NCBI GenBank assembly: GCA_020002185.1
Contig: CM034535.1
Location: 63,969,028-64,033,027, forward strand
Direction: 5' to 3'
DNA from: Paraescarpia echinospica
Lineage: Eukaryota > Annelida > Polychaeta > Sabellida > Siboglinidae
DNA: 64,000 nucleotides
In this document: in pieces, positions 21,901 through 32,614 of the stretch
How the letters are laid out: the number at the start of each line of letters is the position of its first letter
Numbering within the stretch: position 1 is the first letter of the stretch
Position numbers and translations under genes: made by a program
Notes under the pieces: generated by a model
Databases searched by the model: none
What the model was told of the DNA's origin: nothing
Seen by the model: the letters and a program-made list of their open reading frames with translations, nothing else

Positions 21901-22880
21901 TGTCGTCAACCTTTCAATGAAAATTGCGCTGTCCCTACAACTTGGATTGTGTGTCTTCAACAAAGTTATTTTAATAAACTACTAGCATAATATTCTTATT
22001 GCAAACGGATAGTTTTATTAATACATTTAGATGCACAGACCAAACAATTGCCTTTTATTCCCCTTTAATTATCTGGTCTAGCCGAGTCACGTTACACAGT
22101 TGGACGATGGCACGCATGTCTCTTGCTAGTCTGACCAAAATCCAGACACACTGCCGGCTTAAAAAGAGCGATGATGATTAAACCATACGATCAGGACATA
22201 TAAGCTATACCGTGCTGATTAAACACGTGACATATTACATGTAATACCCGTTCATGCCCATTACAAACGGATCATCCACCTGCTGTCTGCTGCCAAACAT
22301 AGGGTTTTTTCTCTGATTTATATATGTATTTATCCGCGAACGTCTTCAGCAGGCAAGGACTGTCTATTGTAAAACTGCCGTAAAACATCAGTCAGCGTAC
22401 GATTTCAGTGTCGAATCGGGGGTTGATATCCTGTGTTGCCGACAATAGCACTTTTACGCCGTCCACTAACAGTAGATAAGTATGTTTTTTCATCAGTGTT
22501 GCGTCGTTAACAAGAGTAACTAGTCCATGAGCCAGACAATATTTGATTTTCAATATGTAATTTTTATATTATCACTATTGGCATATATATGGGGAAATGT
22601 CAAGGAAACCGCAAAAAAAATGCATCCACAATATTATTTTTATTTCAGTTGTTGTAATGTTTTAAAAATATAAATGATCCATTTCTTACTTTCTTATGAA
22701 ATTTTAGGCAATTGGCTATGTTTGTGTAATTTTAGATGTCTTCGGTACTGCTTCTATGTGTTGTCGGCACATCAAAATATAAACGTACCCTCATCGGGAA
22801 TGCTACCATGCAGACTTCATTTACCTATTACAGCAAAACGGCTTCGCAGATATGCATGGAATTTTTAGTGAATAATGTCG
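21901..22880. other. Unassigned spacer
   Basis: AT-rich, no gene, RNA or repeat recognised. Confidence 0.45.
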
Positions 22881-23290
22881 TTAAAACTTCTGATCGTCAA
22901 CGTTATTAAAAACATTGAAATTTGAAAATGGCGTTGACGCAACGTTGATATCTAGTCATCAGCAAAAGACGGACGTGGAGATGTGACGCAATCACGTTAA
23001 CAGCCCAATCAACTCGATTCATGTCATGACGTCAACATCTTTATAACGTCTTGCTGTCGATGTTATAATGACGTCGATTGCATGACGTTGATACAACATT
23101 GAAATCAACTAGCCAACCTAACCGAACGTCTTTACAACATCTGATCATCAACGAAATACGGAAATGTGACGTCCGTACAACGTTGCAATCAAGTTGATAG
23201 CCCAACCATCTCGATTTGTGTCTGAACACAACATCTTTATAACGTCTTGCCATCGACGTTATATTAACGTGGATGCTGTGACGTTGATCT
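22881..23290. repeat. ACGTT-rich minisatellite, left part
   Basis: Repeated phrases such as ACATCTTTATAACGTCTTGC at 23035 and 23232 (197-bp spacing) and CAACGTTGATA/CAACATTGAAATCAA variants. The same array resumes after the LINE at 24430-24530, for example ACGTCTTTACAACGTTTGTT, matching 23127. Confidence 0.75.
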
Positions 23291-24293
23291 GGAGATCTTG
23301 TAGATCTGGAAAAGGCATTTGACACCGTGCCCAGAGAACTCGCATTTGCAGTCATGAGATGGATGGAGGTTGGAGAAGCAGAAGCCAGAATGGTGGAGGA
23401 AATGTACAATGCGACAACAGCGGTAGTGAGAGTCGAAGGAGAAACATCGGAACAATTTGGAGTGGAAGTAGGACTCAGACAGGGAAGTGACTTGAGTCCC
23501 CTGCTTTTCATTATGGTGATGAACCTGATCAGGGGAAAGATATCGGAGCAGGAAGAACTTAAGAAGATACTGTATGCAGACGACCTAGCAGTGGTGGCTG
23601 ATAACAAAGAGGAACTACAGAAAGCTTTACAAGAATGGAGTGACACCTTCAGAAAACACGGCCTCCGAATGAATCTGGAGAAGACTTAAGTAATGTGGAT
23701 AGGAGAACAGGAGGTAGATCTGCATGTAGTAATTGACGGAAAGACCATTAAACAAGTGAACAGCTTTGTATACCTGGTCAGTACAGTGTGTGAGGATGGA
23801 AGGAGTATAAAGAAATACAGAGGAGGGTGCAAGCAGGAGCAGCAGCATGGAAGAGGGTAGAAGGCATTATGTGGGACAGAAAACTGAAGAAACAAATGAA
23901 AGGAAACGTGTTAGAAGCCTGCGTTGTACCAGCCTGTATATATGGGTTGGGAACACTGCCACTGACAGAGAGACAGGAGGAGAAACTACAGGTGGCAGAA
24001 ACAACTGGGTCAGAAAAATATGTAGAGTAACACGAGAGAATGGAAGGAAAATGAAGGAATTGAGAGAGGAGATTGGAATGAAAAAACATTTAAACAGGAA
24101 AGTAGCCGGTAACAGAATGAGATGGGCGGGACATGTACATATAATGGGTGAAGACAGACTGACGAAAATAGCGTGGAAAGTAGAAGAGGGTGGCAGACGA
24201 AGGGGAGGAAGACCAAGGCTGAGATGGAACGATAGCATAAAACGAGACCTGGGGAGGACTGGCGTGAACAGCCATGAATCGATGGCAATTGCG

Positions 24294-24349
<56 letters not shown>

Positions 24350-24440
24350 GGAAAGAACTGACAAGAAAAGTAGAAGAAGCTACCAAGTGACGTGGACCCC
24401 ACCCCGCAAGGGGAAGAAGAAGAAGAGGTGTGCCGTTGAC
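23291..24440 (+). mobile_element. LINE 3' fragment (RT) inserted in the minisatellite
   Basis: 5'-truncated LINE. Open stretch 23291-23689 codes for DLEKAFDTVPRELAF (RT motif A), VGLRQGSDLSPLLF (motif B) and ILYADDLAVVADN (motif C). After TAA at 23687-23689 the region reads on in other frames with ACIYGLGTLPLTERQ, RMRWAGHVHIMGEDRL and RRGGRPRLRW, the usual C-terminal order. The 3' end is a GAA-type run at about 24415-24427. A GA microsatellite (24297-24348) disrupts the last part. The RT has intact YADD, but the ORF is broken. Clade uncertain; it is distinct from the CR1-like and L2-like copies here. Confidence 0.85.
24297..24348. repeat. GA microsatellite inside LINE 3' coding region
   Basis: About 25 GA units reading as Glu-Arg repeats between MAIADE and VERTDKK. 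As at 19242, it lies at an ERERW-type position of a transposon ORF. Confidence 0.95.
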
Positions 24441-24535
24441 ACAACGTTAAAATCAAGTCGACAACGTAATCCGACGTCTTTACAACGTTTGTTCATCAAC
24501 GAAATATGATGAAATGTGACGGATAGCCAGCTGAA
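24430..24535. repeat. ACGTT-rich minisatellite, right part
   Basis: Continuation of the array at 22881-23290 beyond the inserted LINE; GTTGACACAACGTTAAAATC corresponds to GTTGATACAACATTGAAATC near 23082. Confidence 0.7.
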
Positions 24536-25324
24536 AATTTGAAGTAGTCGCCGATCAGGATCATGACTGCAAGTGTACCAACTCTAAACGTTCGTCATAG
24601 TATAAACTAAGAGTGGCGAGGACGCCATATACGCAAGCCCTTACATCACCGAAACGCATCGCGGTAATTATAATGTAACGCAGCATGTATAGCGCCAGTG
24701 CAAGCATGTATATGTTGCCTAGAAGAATGACACCCATATACCTGCAAACGTTCGAGTTCTGAAATAAGTTAAGGAGAATTTCAGTTTCAAGTACCTCCAG
24801 CTGTATTCTCATACCCCACTGCTCGTGCGAAGCTGCATATGTGTGGTGCACATATGACTTATCTATCAGTTATAAGTCGTATACATATCATCTGCCCTAG
24901 TAGTGTAACATATGCATTATATATGTACGCTAAATAATGAGTTTGTGGACTACATGCAAGTAAAAACACAGATGTCCGCACCATGACGTGTCACCCCGGT
25001 CAGACATAAAAATGTAGTCTTTGACCAACATATACGTCATACAGTTTGGTTTGTAATGGTCTCCATGTAACTTGGAACACATTCAAATGTGAAACATTTT
25101 ACTAGGCCTATTATATTGACTTTTCCTGCCCGTCCCCCCGTTTCCATGGTAATAATCAAAATGGCAAAATATCGGCATTGATTACATGAAAGAGCCACAT
25201 ATTATCCATGAAGAAAAGTGATTTAGAGGTATGTACTTGTTATTAGAGGTATCTTAACTTATTGATAGTAAACATACAAATACATTTTGAGTATTTATGT
25301 ATAAACAACCCACCATATTCTAGC
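24536..25324. other. Unassigned spacer
   Basis: No gene or repeat recognised. Confidence 0.45.
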
Positions 25325-25640
25325 TGCGATCATCATCATCGTCATTGTGCAGCCGCCGTGGTTGGGCGAAGGCCTGAGAATGTCGTTTCCAAATCTGCGC
25401 CTGTCTTGCGCTATCCTCTGCCAGATTGTGCCCTTCCAGTACTCGTCTAGTTCATCCTTGCACCGTCTCGCTGGTCTTCCTCTAGATCGTTTTCCTTCGT
25501 AAGGTCTCCAGGTTGTGATACGTGATGTCCATCGGTTATCTCGTAGTCTGCTGGTGTGCCCTATCCATTTCCACTTCAGTCTTCTGATTTGTTCTATCAC
25601 GTCTCTCTGCCGTAGATGTGATAGAACTGCGATACCACCC
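25325..25640 (-). mobile_element. LINE 3' end fragment
   Basis: Minus-strand coding remnant with LRQRDVIEQIRRLKWKWIG, WTSRITTWRP, RSRGRPARRCKDEL and WQRIAQDRRRF, the standard C-terminus of an RT ORF of the same broad type as the 23291 and 25747 elements. It ends in an ATG-type tail (CATCATCATC on the plus strand, 25328-25340). Confidence 0.8.
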
Positions 25641-25720
25641 CTTAATTAATTCAGTAAATTGGTCCAGTCGACCCCGACTTTTTAGACTAGGTCCGTTATT
25701 ACCATGTTATTTCATAACAG

Positions 25721-25746
25721 GAAGAAAAGAAACCCCTGTATAGGGT
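25721..25746. repeat. Left target-site duplication of the nested LINE
   Basis: GAAGAAAAGAAACCCCTGTA followed by TAGGGT. It matches 27578-27602 with one indel and one substitution, which brackets the LINE between them. Confidence 0.75.
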
Positions 25747-25924
25747 GACACGCTGACGCCATACCTCTTCGTGATAGTCCTTGACTGTGCACTGCGGCGA
25801 GCTATCGACGGAAGAAAGGAGGAACTTGGATTCCAGATAACAACAAGGAAACGTAAACGTGTTAAACCTGCGGTGATCACAGATTTCGAATGTTGCCGAT
25901 AATATCATTGCGCTACTATTAGAA

Positions 25925-26299
25925 GTGATCAATCAGGCACACGAGCTTCTAACACGAGTGGCAACATCATGTGCAAGAATTTGTTTAAAGATCAATCCTG
26001 GAAAAAACTATTATACCTCATTCAACCAATTAAGAAACACCAGCATCGTTGCCAGTGAAGGATATGTTTTAGATAAGGTTGAAGACTACAGATACCTTGG
26101 CTCCTGGGTCTGCACAAGAGACAAAGACATCAAAACCAGGAAGGCAATGGCGTGGATAGCACTCAACCAACTAAACCTGATATGGAAATCTACACTCCTA
26201 AGCAAAATCAAGCAGCGACTATTTATTGCAACAGTAAAGTATGTGCTACTCTATGGATGCGAAACATGGACAACGACGAAAAACTTGACAAACAACTAG
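25925..26299 (+). pseudogene. RT C-terminal part of the nested LINE
   Basis: 124-codon open frame, the longest in this LINE, covering the region after the YADD box up to GCETWTTTK. The ADD box just upstream (about 25895-25920) has lost its frame. It ends where a one-base shift moves the reading into the next frame (LDKQLDGCYTRMLRA, up to 26385). Confidence 0.82.
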
Positions 26300-26797
26300 A
26301 CGGATGTTATACAAGAATGCTTCGAGCCGCATTTAACATTCACTGGCAACAGCATTTGACAAACATAGAACTATACAGTGCATAGGTGTCAACAGTACCG
26401 CTTTCGGGCGGAAATTTTTATTGTCGGTCCCGCTTTCCCGCCTTTCTTTTTAAAATGTCCCGCTTTTTTGTACATTTCGCCTCCGAAAAAATCGACGATA
26501 ACATTTATTTATTTATAGTGCGCTGCTATTTGTATGAAAGTATCTGTGGTCGCGAACGAACGTTTTTCCCGCGCGCGCGAGCACGTGACTTCTCTATCGG
26601 CGGTTGACGGAAACTTCATTCAAAATGGCGAAGCGGCTGAGTGGGTCGGAGGGTGTCGAGAATGCGAAGAAGAGGCGAAAACTGAGCGGCGGAGGCTCAG
26701 GTGCGGAAGATCGCCACCAGATTTCGCGCTGAGCTGGGTCGGGATACTTTGTGTGCACTGCTCAGAATAAAGTGGAACAGTGATGACTGCGCAGCTG

Positions 26798-26830
26798 ACT
26801 TCCAATGCACTTTCGCAGTGCATTGGAAGT
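26798..26830. repeat. 13-bp hairpin next to foldback
   Basis: ACTTCCAATGCAC (26798-26810), loop of 7, GTGCATTGGAAGT (26818-26830): a perfect stem. Confidence 0.85.
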
Positions 26831-27078
26831 GCGCTCGCGTCGTTCTGTCTGTTTACGTTCTATATATGATATATATATAATAATATCATATATAGAACCA
26901 AAGCATTTAAATAACCAAGCATAGTCACTCGCGCAGCGCCCTCTGTTATTCATATGTGAACGTAATGATATTGTATACGCTACCAGTTCAAATTCAAAAT
27001 GGCGGATCGCTGAGTGACTCTGCATGGTAATTCAAATGCTTTGATAGAACGTAAACAGACAGAACGACGCGAGCGCAC
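26829..27078. repeat. 250-bp foldback with 35-bp arms inside the TIR element
   Basis: The arm beginning GTGCGCTCGCGTCGTTCTGT (26829-26863) is the exact reverse complement of 27044-27078. Inner parts also pair (AAAGCATTT near 26900 with AAATGCTTT near 27035), and an AT-rich 16-bp hairpin (GTTCTATATATGATAT and its partner) sits in the left half. It looks like a MITE inserted within the TIR element; no clear duplication was found at its borders. Confidence 0.8.
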
Positions 27079-27577
27079 GTGCTACGAAGCTTCTACGCTG
27101 TGCCAAGTCGGCGACCTACAGATACAATCAGGGACACTGCAGCAAATGACTGCACCTGTGATAGCTGTTTGATAGTTAGTGTATCGCAATATATGGCGCA
27201 AATGTCGTTTCCTTAGGCTTTAGAATTGGTGTTTGCGCATTTCCCACTTTTTCGTGAGCTGATGTTGACACCTATGACAGTGGAATGTGTAAAGTCACTG
27301 ATAAAATAAAAAGAAGACGATTGAAATTTGCCAGACATTGCTACAGACACACGGATGAAATAGCATCTAAGACCATCTTGTAGCAACCGACACGTGGAAG
27401 AACCAAGGCAGGAAGACCAGCAGCAACTTACATCGACTGCTTAAAGGAAGATGTGGGACTAGAGACGGGGGAGCTGAAGACGGCAATGGCAGACAGAGGG
27501 AACTGGAGACGGATGATTGAAGCCACTAATGTTCGACCCCAGTGGCCGACATGAGTGAGTGAGTGAGTGAGTGTATA

Positions 27578-27602
27578 GAAGAAAGAAACCCCTATATAGG
27601 GT
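27578..27602. repeat. Right target-site duplication of the nested LINE
   Basis: GAAGAAAGAAACCCCTATAT followed by AGGGT, the partner of 25721-25746. It directly follows the GTGA tail and TATA. Confidence 0.75.
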
Positions 27603-28041
27603 ATAAATGCTTTAATGTTGGCTTAATGCAATACCAGCATGCCTTGCGAACGACATCATATACTGCGCGGAGTTGAATTTGCGTTTAATCGAAGTTAGAG
27701 ACTGACAAGTAATCGATAAATATTTGCAAGTACATGTTACCATCCGTTCTTATTAGGTTAACTGTTTTGTTTGTTAATGTACATAAAACAGAGAAAACTA
27801 AAACACGTTCTTTGTCATCATGTAGTTTGCGTACTTTCAGCGATTTTAAGCTGAACAAATATGAGTGGTGTAACCGATGCTTCAGTCCTCGTTAATTCTC
27901 AATAACTTTTGTTTATATATTGTATAAATGTGATACCTCAGAGAGTTAATTATATCACTTATCAGTCCACGTGATCCCAGGTATATTTACGGTATAAAAT
28001 ATTAGCGCACTTGTAAAGCAAATGTTCCGGTTTGTTACAAC

Positions 28042-28347
28042 ATGCGTGGTTTATCGCTCATTTCAAGTGCGCGGCACGCTAACGCCCGGCCGCAGTGGTG
28101 CAGACTGGCACAAACCACAGCGTTGTTTGGGCCTCGAAATGCTGCGTTCAAATGGGTTCGTTTATATAATAAACACGACTTGGCAAACTGCAAAGTTCAC
28201 GATCTCTTAGAGTTTACCACTTGTAAACTTATGCAACTGGGAGTAGGAGTTAAGAATTCGTATTCACGGTATACACGAGGTGATTGGAATGCAGCATTAG
28301 ACGCAATATGTTTTAATTGTAGATATGCGTGGGATTATGTGAAATAA
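28042..28347 (+). CDS. Small hypothetical ORF, 101 codons
   Basis: ATG-started frame with a favourable CAACATG context and a TATAAAA box at about 27992-27998, roughly 45 bases upstream. The product is basic at the N-terminus (MRGLSLISSARHANARPQW) and has no motif I recognise. No signal peptide or membrane segment is evident. No polyadenylation signal is close downstream. It may be a chance frame in unique sequence; it is listed because start, length and the upstream box coincide. Confidence 0.25.
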   Translation: MRGLSLISSARHANARPQWCRLAQTTALFGPRNAAFKWVRLYNKHDLANCKVHDLLEFTTCKLMQLGVGVKNSYSRYTRGDWNAALDAICFNCRYAWDYVK

Positions 28348-28857
28348 CGCATTGGGGTTTCAAACTTATGCAAAAAAGGTTATAACGGCAAAATCCAGGT
28401 GGATCCGGATTCTACATAACTCTCAAGTGCTAATCACGACGTTAGAATTAAAATTAGTTAATTATTGTTGATGCCGACTGTTACATCATGACAGCACACA
28501 CATCTGCAGTTAAATGTTCGTACTTGCCATTTATAGCTATGTTTGACGTCTTAATTTTATGTTTCAGTTGTAATGTGTTCATTCCATCATCATGTTATTT
28601 CAAAGTTTTCTATCCATTTTTTTTATTTCTCCTTCCTGATCTCGCCACCAGATGTTTTCATGCTGTAGCCTGTCTCTTCCCTTCCATGTCAGGGTCTCTC
28701 TTAATGTTTTAGAGTGTATGTCCCGTCACCTCCATTTCCCTTGTTGATTTCTATCCAGGATATTATTCGGTCTCTTCCGGCTATTGCTAATCTTGTCAGA
28801 CCATGCCTCATAAAATGACAAGTCACATAAGAGGATGGTTTACAACAGAGTGAGGTC
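28348..28857. other. Unassigned spacer
   Basis: A pyrimidine-rich stretch 28610-28830 resembles decayed minus-strand LINE 3' coding sequence but gives no clear motif. Nothing firm. Confidence 0.35.
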
Positions 28858-28917
28858 TTGTATACAGTTATAGTTTATCTACGGCGATGGAGGATGTGTA
28901 ATACTGAAGTGGAATCT

Positions 28918-29139
28918 ATGGCAGAGTCTAGCAGCAGTGATGAGGACCCTACTGTTGAGGAGGCTACCAATCAGTATGACGGGGGTGTAGTGCAGCCCTG
29001 TGCTGATTCAGATCGGGAATCCGATTATGGATTATCAGAAGTTGTGTCATCAGATTCTGAGAGAGGTTTTGTTGGAGGAGCTGTGTCACAGATTGGCGAG
29101 GTCTCCGTAACTAGATGGCTCAAGTCTAGTAGGGTTTAG
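28918..29139 (+). CDS. Acidic N-terminal-like fragment, unknown
   Basis: 73 codons from ATG at 28918: MAESSSSDEDPTVEEATNQY, later SDRESDYGLSEVVSSDSERG, ending at TAG. Ser/Asp/Glu-rich composition like the disordered N-terminus of many transposon or nuclear proteins. There is no partner domain downstream in any frame. Could be a first exon or a relic; function unknown. Confidence 0.25.
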   Translation: MAESSSSDEDPTVEEATNQYDGGVVQPCADSDRESDYGLSEVVSSDSERGFVGGAVSQIGEVSVTRWLKSSRV

Positions 29140-30862
29140 TTTTAGTTACGTCAACGCTTGTGAATGAGGGCAGCAACCGTGAACAACACAACAAGGAACA
29201 ATGGAACTTTATTTAATTGTCTTACATATATAAATAACAAAGAACTCTTTTATAGTAATGATAAAAAAACATACGCCCTCTTACTCTACCCTATCTCAGC
29301 TTCCATCGATTCCTACCTAATCCGCAGCTATCCCCAGCACATCCTCGATACTCAAAACATAATAGAATGGCCCATTAAAAAATAACCAACTACAGTTAGC
29401 ACTGTCAATGGAACTTCAAGTGTCCTTGCATTACAAATTCAGGTCCGCTCAGACTCATGTAAGTAACATCGAGGAATCTGTATCATTTCCAATATAGCGA
29501 AAAACAATATCTTAGTTACATACAATACATTGATACAGTTCAAGAAAGTCTAACCGGCAACTTAACATCTAGATATAACATCGAATTGTCATTTCCCTAT
29601 GTATGGTCTCGCCGCGTAGTCAAACGAAAGTTCGTTGCCCTCGCTCCGATTCATGACGTTAGTCCGACTCGGCTAGCTCGCTACGAGAGATCGCATCACG
29701 ACTCGACGACCGTCTGCCGGAAGTGTCCTTCTCTGTTGCCTGCACGCTCTGATCGCCGTCACACGCGTTCGCCCGGTCCTGTTGACCCGGTCGGCCGACT
29801 TGCTACGTGGAGTCGCACCCCATCTCGATAGCCGCCTGTAGGCGATGCTCGTCCTCGTTACGATCGTCTGACACGTGTCTCCGCCACACGCTCGCTGCGA
29901 ACCTGTGTAACACCGTTTTATAACGGGAACATAACTTTGTTACTGCTTCCCATACAACTTTGCACGTTTATTCTGCCTACCTCTAGGCAGCAGGGCCCGT
30001 ATTCTCGAACGACTTACGAATTTCTTAGCGCCATTTTTACATAAAAATGACGTCAAAAGAACGTAAGTTACGATTTTTTCGCAAGTGCTATTCTCGAAAC
30101 ATTTACTATACGAACATTCGCAAATATGGCGTATATTTCATCGCAAAGTTACGCCAACGCAAGAGGTCGCGTAACTTTTGTGGTACTGCTTTCAGATGGA
30201 GATTTCTCAGTTATTTGCTGTTACAACGTCTCAAAAACACATTAGTAAATTGTGTGTGATTCAATGTTACTGGTGTGTGTTTGTCAATTTTTATTGACCG
30301 CTGAAATTGCATAAATACCGTCTTTGAAAGCGGCGCCGCGCCTACACTGCTAGCCAATGCAAAATTCCACAATAAAAAGTAAACAAGCGGGACCAGCCAA
30401 CAAACGGGACAGATTAGTAATTCACCGCAGTAATTTATAGATTCACTGCGTGCTACACAATTACAATTTGGGTAGGCACGTTTAAGTACACTTGAAACCA
30501 CAATTTTTATTTCAGAACACAACAGTATTGCAGACATGAAAATCTATATATCAATGTAAACTATTTCTTTATATAAACATATTCCATTTATTATTTATCA
30601 TGGCCATGGAACACAGATTTTGCCAAATGTATTTAATGTTTCATATGTACATTATGTCAATGTTCCACCACATTTACATAAAAATTAATAGGTAAGTAAG
30701 CTTGGCTGCCACTTTCAGATGTATATGCTGCTTGAGAAATGCTATATTAAGTGCATCAATATTATGACAACTCGTGATAGATTGCATCATTTATTCAAAC
30801 ATTGACAATACCATCCAAAACAAATATGTAACTGTTATAATGTAAATGATAATTATGTACAT
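29140..30862. other. Unassigned region with a GC-rich block
   Basis: 29600-29900 is markedly richer in G+C and CpG than its surroundings and open in one frame (29586-29831), but no known domain is seen. At 30000 GGGCCCGTATTCTCGAACGA resembles the start of a short TIR element; no matching right end was found. AAAGTTACGC and GCGTAACTTT near 30147-30178 form a 10-bp inverted repeat. Confidence 0.35.

Positions 30863-30866
<4 letters not shown>

Positions 30867-30898
<32 letters not shown>
30867..30898. repeat. TA microsatellite
   Basis: About 16 TA units. Confidence 0.95.
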
Positions 30899-32600
30899 TA
30901 CGATATGATATGTTTGAATACACCTACTTTTGTATCTACAAAATAACATAACACGTGTAAATATAATGAGTACACCTGTATTGTTGAAATAAGTTTGATC
31001 TTGAAATAGTGCATATACACTAAACCTCAGATATAACAATATATACACACATGCCAACCTAGCAGTCACAGTTATGGAGAAATAAACTGTTTGTTTCTAT
31101 TTTCTAGGTAGTCATAAATCGAAAATACTGTTGATTATGACAATTACGGGCTGATATAAAACATTACTGTAAATTTTTGGCACATCCTATTTTCCAGGTG
31201 CCAATAATCCAATTTCTTTTCTCACCAAACCAACTTACCAACATAAGACATAACATTTATCTTGACCATTACAAAATGTAACAACTGAATCAGTATAAAG
31301 AAGATTGCTAACATACTGCTTTTACCAGTAGATCTTAGTATACCAGGTCATTAATTTTGATATAGTCTCCAAAGCGATTGATCATCATCATAGAAATCCT
31401 TTACATAATTTATTTTGAAAAATAAATACCACTGTTAACAATTTATGCAAACAATGGATATTAATTAAAAGTATTATAATAATTCCAGATGACATAGGAA
31501 AACAAGAAACTTGTTGGTATAATGAGGTGTTCGTACACAAATTAGTATTTAAGGTATTTGATGTATAATTGATGTAATGTGAATTTATGGTGGTCTTCCT
31601 GGTGTTCATAGTATGTTCGAGTTTCAATGTATCCTTGAGACATTGCAAAGAGAAGAAATGTGCCAGAACATAATGTTAATACAATCGAATGTCACTGCAG
31701 CACCAATACATGGAACAGCACAGGCTACGCATGATTCGTAGATTGTTTAGCCACTTTAGATTTTTCTTTTCTGCAGCTACATTGTCTTCTTGGTGCTGCA
31801 CCATGTCCAGTTGTATCTTTTTGCATCTTTTAATTTCAAGATGCAGCATTCATTCCAGTCCATCAATTTTCTTTCTGAAAACACATGTAGCACATAATAA
31901 ATATGTTATGTTTCATTTTTAAATACAACTGTATTAGACACACCATATTTTACTGTGCTACTGGTGATACCTAAAACATATATAATAAATGTAGACATAT
32001 TATACATAGTTGTCCTCTTTAGTGTCCATACAATACATGGGCAAAGTAGATACTACCTAGTATTTATAAAATGTTATAACATGTAAAACAAAATAGGCTG
32101 TACCAGACAACAACACCACTGATAGAGTACACTATTGTGTATATTTCATCATACCATAACCATATATTGTAATTTACCTTTCATTCCCACTGGTCTTCAG
32201 CCTTTGGTTGTGGTATCATGGTTATTTGGTAGATGATGCTGGATGTGTGCTGTAAGTACAGAAAATGTCATTGTAGTTGTTTTGTAGCAATAGTGTGTAT
32301 TGCATTGATTTGTTATGTTATTATGCATTGGGTTCATGAAATACTGTTCTTTGATAATCTTTATTCCTCACTACCTTAGCCCTATACATAAACACGTCAT
32401 CTAACATAGTCCATATTCAGGGGCAGATCCAGAGTGGGTAGTCTATGGGGGCACAAATTTGAACAATAGTAGTGGGAGTGCATGTATAAATATCAACAAG
32501 TTTTATCCTATGATGCTTTGTGCTTAAATATGCATTGGCATAAAATAATAAATCCACAAAGAGCCTCTTTAATTTCAATAGTATTTAGGCTTAATACACC
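30899..32600. other. Unassigned AT-rich spacer
   Basis: No gene recognised. AGGGGCAGATCCAGAGTGGG at 32418-32437 resembles one end of hAT-type short elements, but no second end was found. Confidence 0.4.
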
Positions 32601-32614
32601 AATGTAGCACGTAA

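Larger units (their letters stand above)
26381..27276. mobile_element. Non-autonomous TIR transposon, 896 bp, 6-bp duplication
   Basis: Begins CATAGGTGTCAACA and ends TGTTGACACCTATG: a perfect 14-bp terminal inverted repeat. It is flanked by ACAGTG on both sides (26375-26380 and 27277-27282). Removing it with one ACAGTG restores the LINE reading ELYSGMCKVTDK, which confirms the borders. CA-start TIRs fit hAT-type elements, but the 6-bp duplication is shorter than the common 8 bp; hAT subgroups with 5-6 bp exist. No transposase is present. It carries a foldback at 26829-27078. Confidence 0.88.
25747..27577 (+). mobile_element. 5'-truncated LINE with long target-site duplication, interrupted
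   Basis: Starts inside RT with GDTLTPYLFVIVLDCALRRA (motif B side), continues KRVKPAVITDF and a decayed ADDI, INQAHELLTRVATSCARI, DYRYLGSWV, LLYGCETWTTTK and RMLRAAFNIHWQQHLTNIEL. At 26380 it is split by a TIR element and resumes at 27283 with KVTDKIKRRRLKFARHCYR, then GRPAATYIDCLKEDVGL. It ends in GTGA units (27554-27573). Flanking repeats at 25721 and 27578 are its target-site duplication. Confidence 0.86.
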
